Source: Bacterioplanoides sp965200585 (GTDB lineage Bacteria > Pseudomonadota > Gammaproteobacteria > Pseudomonadales > Oceanobacteraceae). From it: a stretch of DNA of 64,000 nt. The DNA lies in NCBI RefSeq assembly GCF_965200585.1, contig NZ_OZ241361.1, one strand, 5' to 3'. Below, piece by piece: positions 41,259 to 50,271 of the stretch. The position numbers were made by a program, and so were the translations under genes. The notes under the pieces were generated by a model. It searched no databases, was not told where the DNA came from, and worked only from the letters and a program-made list of their open reading frames with translations. Numbering within the stretch: the first letter of the stretch is position 1; every line of letters begins with the position of its first letter.

Positions 41259-41846
41259 TTACAGCGGCACACGCACCACAACACCACCCATCACCTCACC
41301 AATTTTGAAGTCCGTTTTCGGCGAGTCTTTGTGTTCGTTATGGCATTTAGTACACGCCGGAGACACGGCAACATCCGCATAAACGGCGGTGAAATATTTT
41401 TTATCACCTAATTCTTCCGTACCGTAGAAGTTTTGCCCCGGATTTGCTGCAACGTATTCCAGGCCTTCTTTTTCCATGGGTGTTTTTGGCGCATTTTGTT
41501 TGTTGATCGGCCATACCGATTGCAGGGAATAGGTGAAGTCATTGGTCATATCAGCCACACCTTCAGCCCCTAAACGGAACATCTGCGCCGGTAATGGAGC
41601 ACCATCGTCCATATCTTCCCAGTGTTCATTTGGCTTAATAAAGTCACCTTTATTGGGCCCTAAACGTTGAATAATCAGCTTGGTGTAGTTGGTTCGATCC
41701 GATTTCATCACGGCAAATAAAGAGTCAGTAAAAATTTTCGGGTCAATACCAACCGCTTTTTCTTCTTCTCCACAACCTGTCAGCAACATAGCTGAAGTCA
41801 GCGCAGTTAACGCGGTGGCGGCAATACGTTTTTTAAAATTCATCAT
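41259..41846 (-). CDS. DUF3365-type monohaem lipoprotein
   Basis: A 195-residue protein with a lipobox LLTGC (Cys about 25) and a C-terminal haem motif CTKCH followed by FKIGEVMGGVVVRVPL, the Tll0287/DUF3365 layout. Those domains bind c-type haem in a PAS-like fold and are found in sensors and redox proteins. Here it is a free lipoprotein. It lies between the 11-haem cytochrome and the small cytochrome c with gaps of 21 and 24 bases. Confidence 0.82.
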   Translation of the reverse strand: MMNFKKRIAATALTALTSAMLLTGCGEEEKAVGIDPKIFTDSLFAVMKSDRTNYTKLIIQRLGPNKGDFIKPNEHWEDMDDGAPLPAQMFRLGAEGVADMTNDFTYSLQSVWPINKQNAPKTPMEKEGLEYVAANPGQNFYGTEELGDKKYFTAVYADVAVSPACTKCHNEHKDSPKTDFKIGEVMGGVVVRVPL

Positions 41847-41867
41847 GCTTTCTCTCCATCGGTTTAT

Positions 41868-43205
41868 TTAATGATCGCGCTGGGTGGCCATCTCAATGCC
41901 GGGCACGTGATGTGTTGGCAGGCCATTAAAATTATTATTAATGAGATCTGGGTCGGCTAAGGCATCAATGCTGAATTCCAATGAATGACATTGCATGCAG
42001 GTTGGACGAATCATTTTTTCATTCGGCCGTAATGTGGCGTTTTGATTATGCTGAGTCAGCCATTGTTCACTGCCAAAAATCTCTTGTTCCACAACCGGCA
42101 TATGGCAGGTAGCGCAGCTAACTCCTTGTTCGCTGGCAATCACACCGTCACGAACCTGTTGCCATAACTGGCCGTGTGGGCTTTGCTCAAATGCTTGGCT
42201 GTGATCATCGGCGTGGCAGGTTAAACAAGCTTCCGCCGCGGCATATTGGGTATTGTCGGTATGAGCGGCATGACAACTGTTGCAGCCTAATTCAGCATGG
42301 CTGTTTTCCGGCTTCATCGGCAAACGTGCCTGGCCCGGTGTCATCGGACTCAGCCCAGCTTTTAAGCGCATGCCATGTTTACCACTCAGGAAACCAGCAA
42401 CCTGAGGTTCATGACAGGCTGAACATTGTTGATGGCCCGGTTTTTCGATCCAGTTCTGTTGTGCATCGACATGACAGCTGTTACAGCCAACAGCAGCGTT
42501 ACCATGAGCACTGTGCTGCCAGTCGAGTAAAATATCCGCTTTAATATGAGCAGCGCTTATTTCATTTTCAAACACGCTTGCAGCCGATTCCGGTTGCCAT
42601 TGAGCACCGATCGTTTCCAGATAATTGCTCAGTGTTGCTGGTAAGGTTTTATGAGCAAGCTCACCGGGTGTTTGATGTTTTAATAAAAAGTCTTCGTACA
42701 GTGCACGATTATCATGATAATTATGGCAGCCAGCGCTGGCACAGGTTTCAAATCCCATACCCTCATGGCTGGGACGCTCCTGGGCAATATTTTCATGACA
42801 TTGCACACAAAAATCTTCCGGCAACGTCACTCCCATCGGATGCATAATGTCTTCGTTATGTTCACTGTGGCAGCTGACACAATTACGGGCATCCAGTATC
42901 GCGACTAAATCGGCATTACGCGGATCGGTAAATTTTTTCTTCGGGTGTGAATCCAGCGCTGTTTTTAATTCGTCTTCATGGCAAGTTAAACAGGCATTCT
43001 GAAGAATTTCTTCACCACCCAGTTCACTGGTATGGCAGGCATCACATTGCAACTCAATCTGATAATGACCGTGACTAGTTTCACCAATTAAAAAGTCTGG
43101 CTTCTGCTCTTCCACTACCAGCTGGTTGCCTAAATACCCAGCCAGCGCTAACGATGAAACCAACCAGCTTAACCATACTATTTTTTTCATTGTTGAATTA
43201 TTCAT
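41868..43205 (-). CDS. Undecahaem c-type cytochrome
   Basis: A 445-residue exported protein with a signal anchor (residues 7-28) and eleven haem motifs in order: CDACH, CLTCH, CVSCH, CVQCH, CASAGCH (a CX4CH), CNSCH, CSACH, CNSCH, CLTCH, CATCH and CMQCH. QSPHGQLW and HSAHGN stretches resemble multihaem cytochromes of the c3/octahaem group. There is no CxxCK motif, so it is not a NrfA nitrite reductase. It is 18 bases behind the oxidoreductase gene, from whose membrane domain it probably accepts electrons (inference). Natural acceptor unknown. Confidence 0.87.
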   Translation of the reverse strand: MNNSTMKKIVWLSWLVSSLALAGYLGNQLVVEEQKPDFLIGETSHGHYQIELQCDACHTSELGGEEILQNACLTCHEDELKTALDSHPKKKFTDPRNADLVAILDARNCVSCHSEHNEDIMHPMGVTLPEDFCVQCHENIAQERPSHEGMGFETCASAGCHNYHDNRALYEDFLLKHQTPGELAHKTLPATLSNYLETIGAQWQPESAASVFENEISAAHIKADILLDWQHSAHGNAAVGCNSCHVDAQQNWIEKPGHQQCSACHEPQVAGFLSGKHGMRLKAGLSPMTPGQARLPMKPENSHAELGCNSCHAAHTDNTQYAAAEACLTCHADDHSQAFEQSPHGQLWQQVRDGVIASEQGVSCATCHMPVVEQEIFGSEQWLTQHNQNATLRPNEKMIRPTCMQCHSLEFSIDALADPDLINNNFNGLPTHHVPGIEMATQRDH

Positions 43206-43223
43206 TATTAATACCGCCGCCGA

Positions 43224-45272
43224 TTAAAACCAATACACAGACAAAATATGAAATGACAACAAGATAGGCAGCGGCCAGATCGCCAGAATATGGGTAAGTA
43301 ACGACCAGCGCTTAAAACGCTTAACAGCAACAGAAGGTCTGGCATGTTCCAATGCCGTTAGCCAGGTTAATAAACAACCTAATACCGAGGCACTGAAAAA
43401 GCTGTAGAACAACCAGGAGTTAATGCCCTGAATAGAGGAATTACCGGTATGTGCCAGCAAAATAATCAGACATAAACTGGTTAATACCAAATGCAACCAG
43501 CGCCAATCAGAAAAAGACCCTAAGGTCATTTTCTTCAGTCGTTTTCGGGCGGATAGCAGCAATCCAAACGCCGTCAACCCTAACATGGTAAAGCCACTGA
43601 TCTGGCGGTAATCCGAGTCACTCCACCATTGGCTGACCGATTGAAAGGCATATTCCTGAGCAATGGGTAATGCCGGCATAAACAGATGTAATGCCGTAAT
43701 AATAAGTGCCAGTATTCCCATGATCACTAACCCCAGCCAGGAGTCAGATCGGGTATCTTCATTCGCCGCTTGTTGCAGTGCAGGCTCGGCCAGGCTGAGA
43801 TTAAATGACTCTTTAGGGATAACCTGAGTAAATAATGGCTGACAGCTACCACATACGGTACCGGCCCCGGTACTGCTCAAAGGTAACTTCTGCTGGGCAC
43901 AGGCGCGCAACTGACCTGCACTGACCTGACGGCAATTACAAATAATGTGGTGATCGGCAATAGCATCTGAATCGGACCATAAACGTCCAGTCAGGCGGAA
44001 GCGCAGACTGCGCCACCAGGGTAAGGATTCATTATTTAATAATAATTCCTGTAAACGCTCCTGATCCGGCCAGAAGCCAACCGCAGCAGCACCTTTTAAC
44101 TGGCCTCTTTCAAAGTGTAATACCCGATGAGACTTCTCACGATTATGCTCCAGATAACGGCTCTCCGGGCCCTCGTGTAATAAACCAATTTCACCCAGGC
44201 TGGTTACTGGTTGATCCAGTACTTTTAAACGAGTCGCCAGACTTTTTTGCTGGTAGGGTTTACTCTCCTGCCCGGAAAAACGACGTGCCAGTAAACTGGC
44301 CTGCTCCAGCCCGGGGGCAACCAGGCCATACACTTCACCGTTAAACTCAATACATTCGCCAACGGCATAAATAAAATCATCTGACGTTTTTAACGTGTCA
44401 TCAACAATAATTCCATGATGGGTGTTCAGCCCGGCCTCTCTGGCTAACTGGATATTGGGACGAATACCCGTTGCCAGAATCAGCGTGTCACATTTCAGGT
44501 AACTGCCATCACGTAAAATAATTCCTTCCATTTTACGCGAGCCATCCACCGCCTGAATCCCGGAAGCCGTGAGTACGTTAATACCTTCCTGTTCTAATGT
44601 TGCCTGTAATTTTGCTGCTGAATTTTCAGTCAACTGCCGGTTCATCAACCAGGCCGAGTGATGAATTAACGTTACTTGAGTTGATAATCGGCGCATGGCC
44701 CGGGCGGCTTCAATGCCTAATAAACCACCACCTAAAATCACAGTATGACGGCTGCTGACGCGGCGGGAAATTAATGCCTGCACATCGGTCATATTGCGGA
44801 AGCAATAAACTCCCGTCATATGTACACCGGGCAAATTTGGAATGTGTGCGTGGGAACCGGTTGCTAACACCAGCTTATCGTAATAAAAGCGCTCTCCTTT
44901 ATCAGTGATCACACTTTTTTCTGTAGTATCAATTTTATGAATACGGGTATGCCAGTGAGTATGAATGCTGGCACTTTCAGGCAGATTCAGATCCAGTTCT
45001 TCAACGGATTTCTCGCCATATAATAACTGGGAAAGAGCAACCCGGTTGTAAGGCTTCCAGGGCTCTTCACCAAAAATATCAATCCTCATCGCTGTATCGA
45101 TATGAGTTGGCTCTTCCGAATCCGCTGCTGTAACCGCCATCAGCTCATTACACAAATGTATACCGACAGGGCCATTACCAATAACAACAATACGTTCTGG
45201 TGTATGTTGACGGGCAACGGCTTTCTGTAGCAGAGCTATTTCAGCGTCTTTCTCCGGAACATCAAAATCCAT
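43224..45272 (-). CDS. NAD(P)H/FAD/[2Fe-2S] oxidoreductase fused to a diheme-b-like membrane domain
   Basis: A 682-residue fusion. Residues 25-400 are a NirB-like pyridine nucleotide disulphide oxidoreductase with FAD motif GNGPVG and NAD(P) motif GGGLLG. Residues about 435-480 hold a BFD-type [2Fe-2S] site (CNC...CGSC). Residues about 500-682 hold five predicted membrane helices. Two of them carry His pairs spaced by 14 (WLHLVL...LLAHTG and LLTHIL...LSFHIL), as in ferric-reductase-like proteins that bind two b haems across the membrane. There is no sirohaem domain, so it is not NirB. First gene of the operon, preceded by an attenuator-like hairpin. Confidence 0.85.
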   Translation of the reverse strand: MDFDVPEKDAEIALLQKAVARQHTPERIVVIGNGPVGIHLCNELMAVTAADSEEPTHIDTAMRIDIFGEEPWKPYNRVALSQLLYGEKSVEELDLNLPESASIHTHWHTRIHKIDTTEKSVITDKGERFYYDKLVLATGSHAHIPNLPGVHMTGVYCFRNMTDVQALISRRVSSRHTVILGGGLLGIEAARAMRRLSTQVTLIHHSAWLMNRQLTENSAAKLQATLEQEGINVLTASGIQAVDGSRKMEGIILRDGSYLKCDTLILATGIRPNIQLAREAGLNTHHGIIVDDTLKTSDDFIYAVGECIEFNGEVYGLVAPGLEQASLLARRFSGQESKPYQQKSLATRLKVLDQPVTSLGEIGLLHEGPESRYLEHNREKSHRVLHFERGQLKGAAAVGFWPDQERLQELLLNNESLPWWRSLRFRLTGRLWSDSDAIADHHIICNCRQVSAGQLRACAQQKLPLSSTGAGTVCGSCQPLFTQVIPKESFNLSLAEPALQQAANEDTRSDSWLGLVIMGILALIITALHLFMPALPIAQEYAFQSVSQWWSDSDYRQISGFTMLGLTAFGLLLSARKRLKKMTLGSFSDWRWLHLVLTSLCLIILLAHTGNSSIQGINSWLFYSFFSASVLGCLLTWLTALEHARPSVAVKRFKRWSLLTHILAIWPLPILLSFHILSVYWF

Positions 45273-45283
45273 ATTTTTCCCAT

Positions 45284-45323
45284 AAAAAAAGCCCTGCCCA
45301 CACCTTCAGGTGCAGACAGAGCT
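45284..45323 (-). terminator. Attenuator-like terminator in the leader of the redox operon
   Basis: The minus-strand RNA would fold AGCUCUGUCUGCACC against GGUGUGGGCAGGGCU around a UGAA loop, 15 pairs counting G-U, followed by seven U. The U-run ends 11 bases before the oxidoreductase start codon, between promoter and gene. The upstream rhomboid gene has its own terminator 310 bp earlier, so this one most likely controls read-through into the operon. Confidence 0.72.
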
Positions 45324-45633
45324 TCTTTGCTGATCATCGGTTATTTTGTCTTTTTTCATCGCTGCCGACGTTGGCTTAATAAACGATGAAATCATTGTTC
45401 GCACACTCTACCGGTGGATTATTAATTAAGAACAACGAACGAAATCTTATGTCTCTCGGGAGGGTTACAGCAGAAGATGTGCCATATTTATTTTTTATAT
45501 ATCTTTCATTCACTTAGAAAAATTGTCAGCAATGACGGTAATCATGAATGCTTAGATATGGTGCGGAATAATTTCAGAATCAGCGGACGATGCTTAATTT
45601 TAGGGCTTTAAAAAAGTCTTTAATTTTAAGATC

Positions 45634-45661
45634 TAAATAAAAAGGGCCTGAGAACAGGCCC
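45634..45661 (-). terminator. Terminator of the rhomboid operon
   Basis: GGGCCTG and CAGGCCC pair around a four-base loop, followed on the minus strand by TTTTTATTT, 44 bases after the rhomboid stop codon. The 45324-45633 stretch between it and the next leader is AT-rich and shows no gene; it should hold the promoter of the redox operon, which I could not place. Confidence 0.85.
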
Positions 45662-45704
45662 AGAGACGGGATTTCAGGAAGGCAGATAACAGGACGCTAA
45701 ACCA

Positions 45705-46793
45705 TCAGCGTTGAATACGATCACTTTCTTCAGATAACAACCGGACAATCGGATTGTCGCGATAGACTTTCTGTTTCAGGATAGCACCAATGCCTAAGCC
45801 AATCACAAAGCCGCCGATATGGGCAGCAAAGCCAATACCTTCTTCTCCCTGCAGAATGCCAACAATATTACTGAATACCAACCAGATAGCAAAATACCAG
45901 ACCGGTGATATTTTTTTCTGATAAACCCAGAACATATAACTGAGACTGGCGTAGCGGAACCACATCAGATACATGCCAAATAATGCTGAGATCGCACCAC
46001 TGGCTCCCAGATTTGGAATATTCGACCCCAAATCAAATACAACGCTGATCAGGCTGGCACCGATGCCACTGGCCAGATAAAGCAATAAATACCGGATTTT
46101 TCCCAGCACATCTTCCAGGTTGTCGCCAATGATGTACAGGAAGTACATATTCCCTACCAGATGCATCAGGCTACCGTGCAAAAACACCGAAGTGATCAAG
46201 GCCCAAAGTTCTTCACCCCGAGTGATTTCTGCCGGTGTATAAGCAAAGTGGTTATACATCCAGTTTTCCAGCTCCAGATTACCGCTGTAACTGAAGAAAA
46301 TAATTGTATTCACGATAACCAGCAGCCAGGTGATCAGTGGCTTTTTATGCGGTTTGATATTGTATTCAACCGGCATTTTTGCCAGAAACTGAAACAACCA
46401 GCTGCGTACTGACACCTTTTTATTCAGCTCATCCAGCGCCTGGCGAATACGCGGAGAATGCTCAACTTTCTCAAGCTGATCATGCTCAACCCAAACACCA
46501 TCACATTCCATACAAACATCCACCTGGACATCATAATCTTTCAGTAGCTGAAAATTATGCAGGTGCGCTGGGCAACTCGGGCACTGTTGTTGTGTCCGTT
46601 TATTTCTGTCGCCCAGCAAATCTTTGTACTGAGCGTTATCTTCACCATTATCAACCTTAGACAACAAGCTGTTCAGCTCGCCATGTTCGAACCAGAGGCC
46701 GCCACAATGGCGGCAAACATCCAGTTCTTCATCGTGATAATGTGTGATTTCCAGTGCCTGATTATGGCAATGCGGACAATACTTAAAGGTCAT
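45705..46793 (-). CDS. Rhomboid protease with two N-terminal zinc ribbons
   Basis: A 362-residue protein. Two TFIIB-type zinc ribbons come first (residues about 6-42 with CPHCH and CRHCGGLW, and about 71-105 with CPSC and CMECDGVW). After a linker, six membrane helices form the rhomboid domain with HGSLMHLVGNMYFL, catalytic Ser in GASGAIS and catalytic His in AAHIGGF. Intramembrane proteolysis is likely. The zinc ribbons may sense or bind a partner. It overlaps the preceding gene by four bases. Confidence 0.9.
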   Translation of the reverse strand: MTFKYCPHCHNQALEITHYHDEELDVCRHCGGLWFEHGELNSLLSKVDNGEDNAQYKDLLGDRNKRTQQQCPSCPAHLHNFQLLKDYDVQVDVCMECDGVWVEHDQLEKVEHSPRIRQALDELNKKVSVRSWLFQFLAKMPVEYNIKPHKKPLITWLLVIVNTIIFFSYSGNLELENWMYNHFAYTPAEITRGEELWALITSVFLHGSLMHLVGNMYFLYIIGDNLEDVLGKIRYLLLYLASGIGASLISVVFDLGSNIPNLGASGAISALFGMYLMWFRYASLSYMFWVYQKKISPVWYFAIWLVFSNIVGILQGEEGIGFAAHIGGFVIGLGIGAILKQKVYRDNPIVRLLSEESDRIQR

Positions 46794-47392
46794 GACTGTG
46801 GGGCTTCTTGAATACCTTTAATATCATCAACGTAGACATCAAATCCTTCCAGGTACTCAGCCAAATAGCGAAGGTTCGACTGTAATTTGGGCAGTACGTT
46901 GTTTTCCATATTATCCAGCTGTGCCTTCATCAATTTGCCAGCATGGGCCGCACCATAAGTGAAGGATGCCCGTTTAGCGACAATATCGTCGACCTGAGCA
47001 TAAAAACGTCGTGCTTCCCCCAGAAAATAGCTGGGTGTTTCCAGCGTCGTTTCAGAATACTTCATGGTCTCCCAAACATAGCGACTAATTACCGGAGGGT
47101 GGTCTTTCAAGACATTCACAGGGACATTAGCAGCAATAAACGACTCATTGTATTTCCTCAAAGTCGCCACATTATCCTGCAACTCTTCGTAGAGTGACTG
47201 GCGCAGAAAGTAGTTATTCTGGCGGCTGGTAACATCGTCGAACAGAATGGCTTGCTGTAAACCGGCCTGAGCGGCCAGATACACACCTGCAATGGTGGCG
47301 ATAATCATCAGGATATGACCCATCCAGAAACCTGAATTGGTCAGATCTGAATGATTCATTTTCTTTTTAGGTAACGTATTTTTTATCATCAC
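46790..47392 (-). CDS. Membrane-anchored hypothetical protein upstream of rhomboid
   Basis: A 200-residue protein with one N-terminal membrane helix (about 24-45) and a long helical, probably periplasmic domain. I recognise no family. Its stop overlaps the rhomboid start (ATGA), so the pair is translationally coupled; it could be a substrate or partner of the protease (inference). Alternative start at residue 12 (MNHSDL). Confidence 0.65.
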   Translation of the reverse strand: MMIKNTLPKKKMNHSDLTNSGFWMGHILMIIATIAGVYLAAQAGLQQAILFDDVTSRQNNYFLRQSLYEELQDNVATLRKYNESFIAANVPVNVLKDHPPVISRYVWETMKYSETTLETPSYFLGEARRFYAQVDDIVAKRASFTYGAAHAGKLMKAQLDNMENNVLPKLQSNLRYLAEYLEGFDVYVDDIKGIQEAPQS

Positions 47393-47494
47393 TGACTCCT
47401 TGTTAGCAGTGGCATCATGCTAACAAAGAGCTTAGTCAGACAGAAGACTGAGACGCAATGCTTTTTGACTCTTTCATCGGTACCCGAAAAAGCA

Positions 47495-48310
47495 TCAGCG
47501 GAATGATTGACGATCCACAAAAGGTTTTGGTTCTTTGCCTTTCGCCATACCGTTTTTCATTGCAATCATCTGGTTCTTACGTCCCAATAAACGCGCCTGT
47601 ACCCAACGCTCCCAGCGTAATGCTTTCCAGGTATCGGCTTTCCAGGTTTTCTTAAACAGGTATTTGGTGGCGGCAATGGCATCGGGAGATTTCGAAGCAA
47701 TGGTTTTTGCCAGTGTTTCAGCTTCGGCCATCGGGTCTGAAGCAAGCTTTGAAATTAAACCGTACTCATACCCTTCTTCGGCACTGAATTGTCGTCCTGT
47801 CATGGTCAGCTCCTGGGCAATATCAAGCCGTGTAAGGCGTGATAGTGTAACCATGCCGCTCATATCTGGGATCAGCCCCCACTTCATTTCCATAATCGAC
47901 AGATTGGCATCGGGCCTGGCAATGCGATAATCGGTGGCGAGAATAATCTGCATGCCGCCACCAAAGCAGTTGCCGTGCACCACCGAAATTACCGGTACGG
48001 GTAAATCACGCCAGCAATGCGCAATTTCCTGAGCCACGTTTTGTTTAGTCCACGGCAATTTCAGGAAAACCTTCGCCACCATACTGGGTTCTTTGTTCAG
48101 CGCACTGAAATCCAGCCCGGCACAGAAAGACGGGCCGTTGGCCGATAAAATCACACAACGAACGCTGCGGTCCTTACGAATGGTTTTTGCGGTTGCGATC
48201 ATCTGGCGAAACATCGGCATATCCAGGCCGTTCAGCTTCTCCTCGCGATTCAGTGTGACGTAGGCAATATGATCTTTTATCTCAAGCAGTACACGGGGTT
48301 TATCAGTCAT
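47495..48310 (-). CDS. Enoyl-CoA hydratase/isomerase (crotonase) family protein
   Basis: A 271-residue crotonase: IAYVTLNREEKLNGLD, GPSFCAGLDFSAL and HGNCFGGGMQIILATDYRIA form the CoA pocket and oxyanion hole, and MKWGLIPDMSG is the usual acid region. TGRQFSAEEGYEYGLI matches the family. It acts on an acyl-CoA substrate that cannot be specified. No partner genes of beta-oxidation are adjacent. Confidence 0.88.
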   Translation of the reverse strand: MTDKPRVLLEIKDHIAYVTLNREEKLNGLDMPMFRQMIATAKTIRKDRSVRCVILSANGPSFCAGLDFSALNKEPSMVAKVFLKLPWTKQNVAQEIAHCWRDLPVPVISVVHGNCFGGGMQIILATDYRIARPDANLSIMEMKWGLIPDMSGMVTLSRLTRLDIAQELTMTGRQFSAEEGYEYGLISKLASDPMAEAETLAKTIASKSPDAIAATKYLFKKTWKADTWKALRWERWVQARLLGRKNQMIAMKNGMAKGKEPKPFVDRQSFR

Positions 48311-48536
48311 AATGTTCTTATTCGAATGTGTGGTTTCAGTTCATAATTCCACACTAAAACTCCGCTTTCCATGATCAATAGAAACTTTTGAGTAACCTAA
48401 ACGAAGACTTTTATCTTTATTTATGAGATTACTTCATTAGTTTTAGCGCAAACCATTGCGGCTTTGATGATACTTTTATAATCCCGTAGAATGCGCCGCC
48501 AGACAAACGCCGTAATCCACTGTCGTAGAGAACATT

Positions 48537-48986
48537 ATGAGTCCACAGCAATTACGCCTTCGTGATGAGTTAATCGCCAAGCGTATCGCCGCTGCCAAAA
48601 CCAGTGTCGTTAAAGCCGTATTTCCATTTACCACCAATCACCACGAAACGCTGTTTGGTGGCCAGGCACTCAGCTGGATGGATGAAACTGCGTTTATCGC
48701 CGCAACCCGCTTCAGTCGCAAACGTCTGGTAACAGTTTCTTCCGACAAGGTCGATTTTACCCATCCGATTCCGGAAGGCTCGATGGTTGAGCTGGTTGCC
48801 AATGTGATTCACGTTGGCCGTACATCGCTGAAAGTTGAAGTGAATATTTTTGTCGAAGATATGTACCGTGACGGGGTGAAAAAAGCCATCACTGGTATTT
48901 TTAGTTTTGTTGCAATTGATGAGAATAAACAGCCAGTACCGGTACTGGATGGTTTTGATCAGGAAACCGGCCTGAGTGCCGGCTGA
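48537..48986 (+). CDS. Acyl-CoA thioesterase, hotdog fold
   Basis: A 149-residue hotdog-fold thioesterase of the YciA/BFIT type. HHETLFGGQALSWMDETAFIAATRFS carries the catalytic Asp, and VDFTHPIPEGSMVELVANVIHVGRTS the substrate strand. It hydrolyses acyl-CoA to fatty acid and CoA. Divergent from the crotonase and followed by a hairpin shared with hemH. Confidence 0.9.
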   Translation: MSPQQLRLRDELIAKRIAAAKTSVVKAVFPFTTNHHETLFGGQALSWMDETAFIAATRFSRKRLVTVSSDKVDFTHPIPEGSMVELVANVIHVGRTSLKVEVNIFVEDMYRDGVKKAITGIFSFVAIDENKQPVPVLDGFDQETGLSAG

Positions 48987-49003
48987 TAAATAAGAGTAGT
49001 GTC

Positions 49004-49029
49004 ACAACGTCAGCAAATGCTGACGTTGT
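49004..49029. terminator. Hairpin between the thioesterase and hemH
   Basis: ACAACGTCAGCA and TGCTGACGTTGT form a 12-bp perfect stem with no true loop left over beyond a few bases. It sits between convergent genes and can serve both. Flanking T-runs are absent. Confidence 0.7.
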
Positions 49030-49056
49030 AATATGGCTGGTTTACTAACTCCTAGA

Positions 49057-50052
49057 TTACCAGCCCTGAGTATGTTGCTTCACCAACTCGACCATCATCT
49101 CAATATGATCATCACGGTCATTCAGGCAAGGGATATAGTGATACTCCTTACCACCGGCTTCGGTAAAGTTTTCGCGGTTTTCAACTTCCAGTTCTTCCAG
49201 AGTTTCCAGGCAATCGGCCGAAAAAGCCGGGCTGATCACATCAACACGGCCCACACCTTGTGCGCCCCACTCCTGTAAGGTGAAATCGGTATAAGGTTTG
49301 ACCCATTCTTCACGGCCAAAACGAGATTGAAAAGCGCAAAACCATTGATCATCCTGCAGATTCAAGTAATCTGCCAATGCTTTGGCTGTGGCCCGGCATT
49401 GTGATGGATAAGGATCACCCCGATCTTCATAACGCTGCGGAATACCATGGAATGACATCAGTAATTTGTCACCCTGCCCATGTTCAGCCCAGTATTCCTT
49501 AACAGAGTTGGCCAGCGCCTGAATGTATTGTGGGTGCTGGTGATATTCATTCACCCAGCGGGTTTCCGGCAAATGTGGACAACCTTTCAAACCCTTTGCC
49601 AGGCGATCATGCACAGCCGCTGTAGTTGAAGATGAGAACTGCGGGTATAAAGGCAGCACCAGCATTTTTTCAACACCCGCCTGACGCAGTTCCAGACCAG
49701 CTTGCTCCATACTTGGCTGACCATAAGTCATTGCCAGAGCGACCGGTATCTCCTGACCGAATGCCTGCGACAACTGCATTTTGAGCGCTTGTTGCTGCTT
49801 TTTAGAAATGGCCATTAATGGCGAGCCGTCATCCGTCCAGATGCTGGCATAACCTTTGGCTACCATGCGTGGGCGGAAGCGCAGAATAATGCCATTTAAA
49901 ATCATCCACCAAATCGGGCGTGGTACATCCACTACGCGTCGGTCCCAGAGAAACTCAGCCAGATATTGACGTACGGCGGCTGCCGTCGGGGCTTCCGGAG
50001 TGCCCAGATTAACTAATAAAACACCGAATGGCGGGCGGGATTGAGAGCTCAC
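49057..50052 (-). CDS. hemH: Ferrochelatase
   Basis: A 331-residue ferrochelatase: FGVLLVNLGTPEAPTAAAVRQYLAEFL at the start, YPQFSSSTTAAV, the catalytic His in SFHGIPQRYEDRGDPY and the Glu region SADCLETLEELE. It inserts iron into protoporphyrin IX in the last step of haem synthesis, which fits the haem-rich operon nearby, although it is transcribed alone. Confidence 0.96.
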   Translation of the reverse strand: MSSQSRPPFGVLLVNLGTPEAPTAAAVRQYLAEFLWDRRVVDVPRPIWWMILNGIILRFRPRMVAKGYASIWTDDGSPLMAISKKQQQALKMQLSQAFGQEIPVALAMTYGQPSMEQAGLELRQAGVEKMLVLPLYPQFSSSTTAAVHDRLAKGLKGCPHLPETRWVNEYHQHPQYIQALANSVKEYWAEHGQGDKLLMSFHGIPQRYEDRGDPYPSQCRATAKALADYLNLQDDQWFCAFQSRFGREEWVKPYTDFTLQEWGAQGVGRVDVISPAFSADCLETLEELEVENRENFTEAGGKEYHYIPCLNDRDDHIEMMVELVKQHTQGW

Positions 50053-50194
50053 GACTAACCTTACTCACTCTAAAAAAGAAGTCATTGTATAAGTTTTGCG
50101 TAAGTTTATAGCAACTCAGACTGGCTGTCTTTAGTTCCCCATCATTTGAAATCCCAGTGGTTCAGGTAAATACTTTGTATTTTGACAAGCCTTA

Positions 50195-50268
50195 TAATAG
50201 TAATCTCTGCAATAACGCTCCCTGCAGTAACAACTCCGACAATAACAACAGCTGAGGCAACATCAGTA
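50195..50268. repeat. Degenerate 15-bp tandem repeat before the binding-protein gene
   Basis: GCAATAACGCTCCCT, GCAGTAACAACTCCG and ACAATAACAACAGCT (50209-50253) are consecutive 15-bp units, with weaker units on either side. The array stops three bases before the gene's ATG and is open in the same frame, encoding an unlikely TTP/TIT-like leader. Confidence 0.55.
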
Positions 50269-50271
50269 ACT

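Noticed and set aside
45320..45420. A full two-hexaloop ANTAR leader
   Set aside because: Only one hexaloop, on a three-base stem, could be seen; the second is missing.
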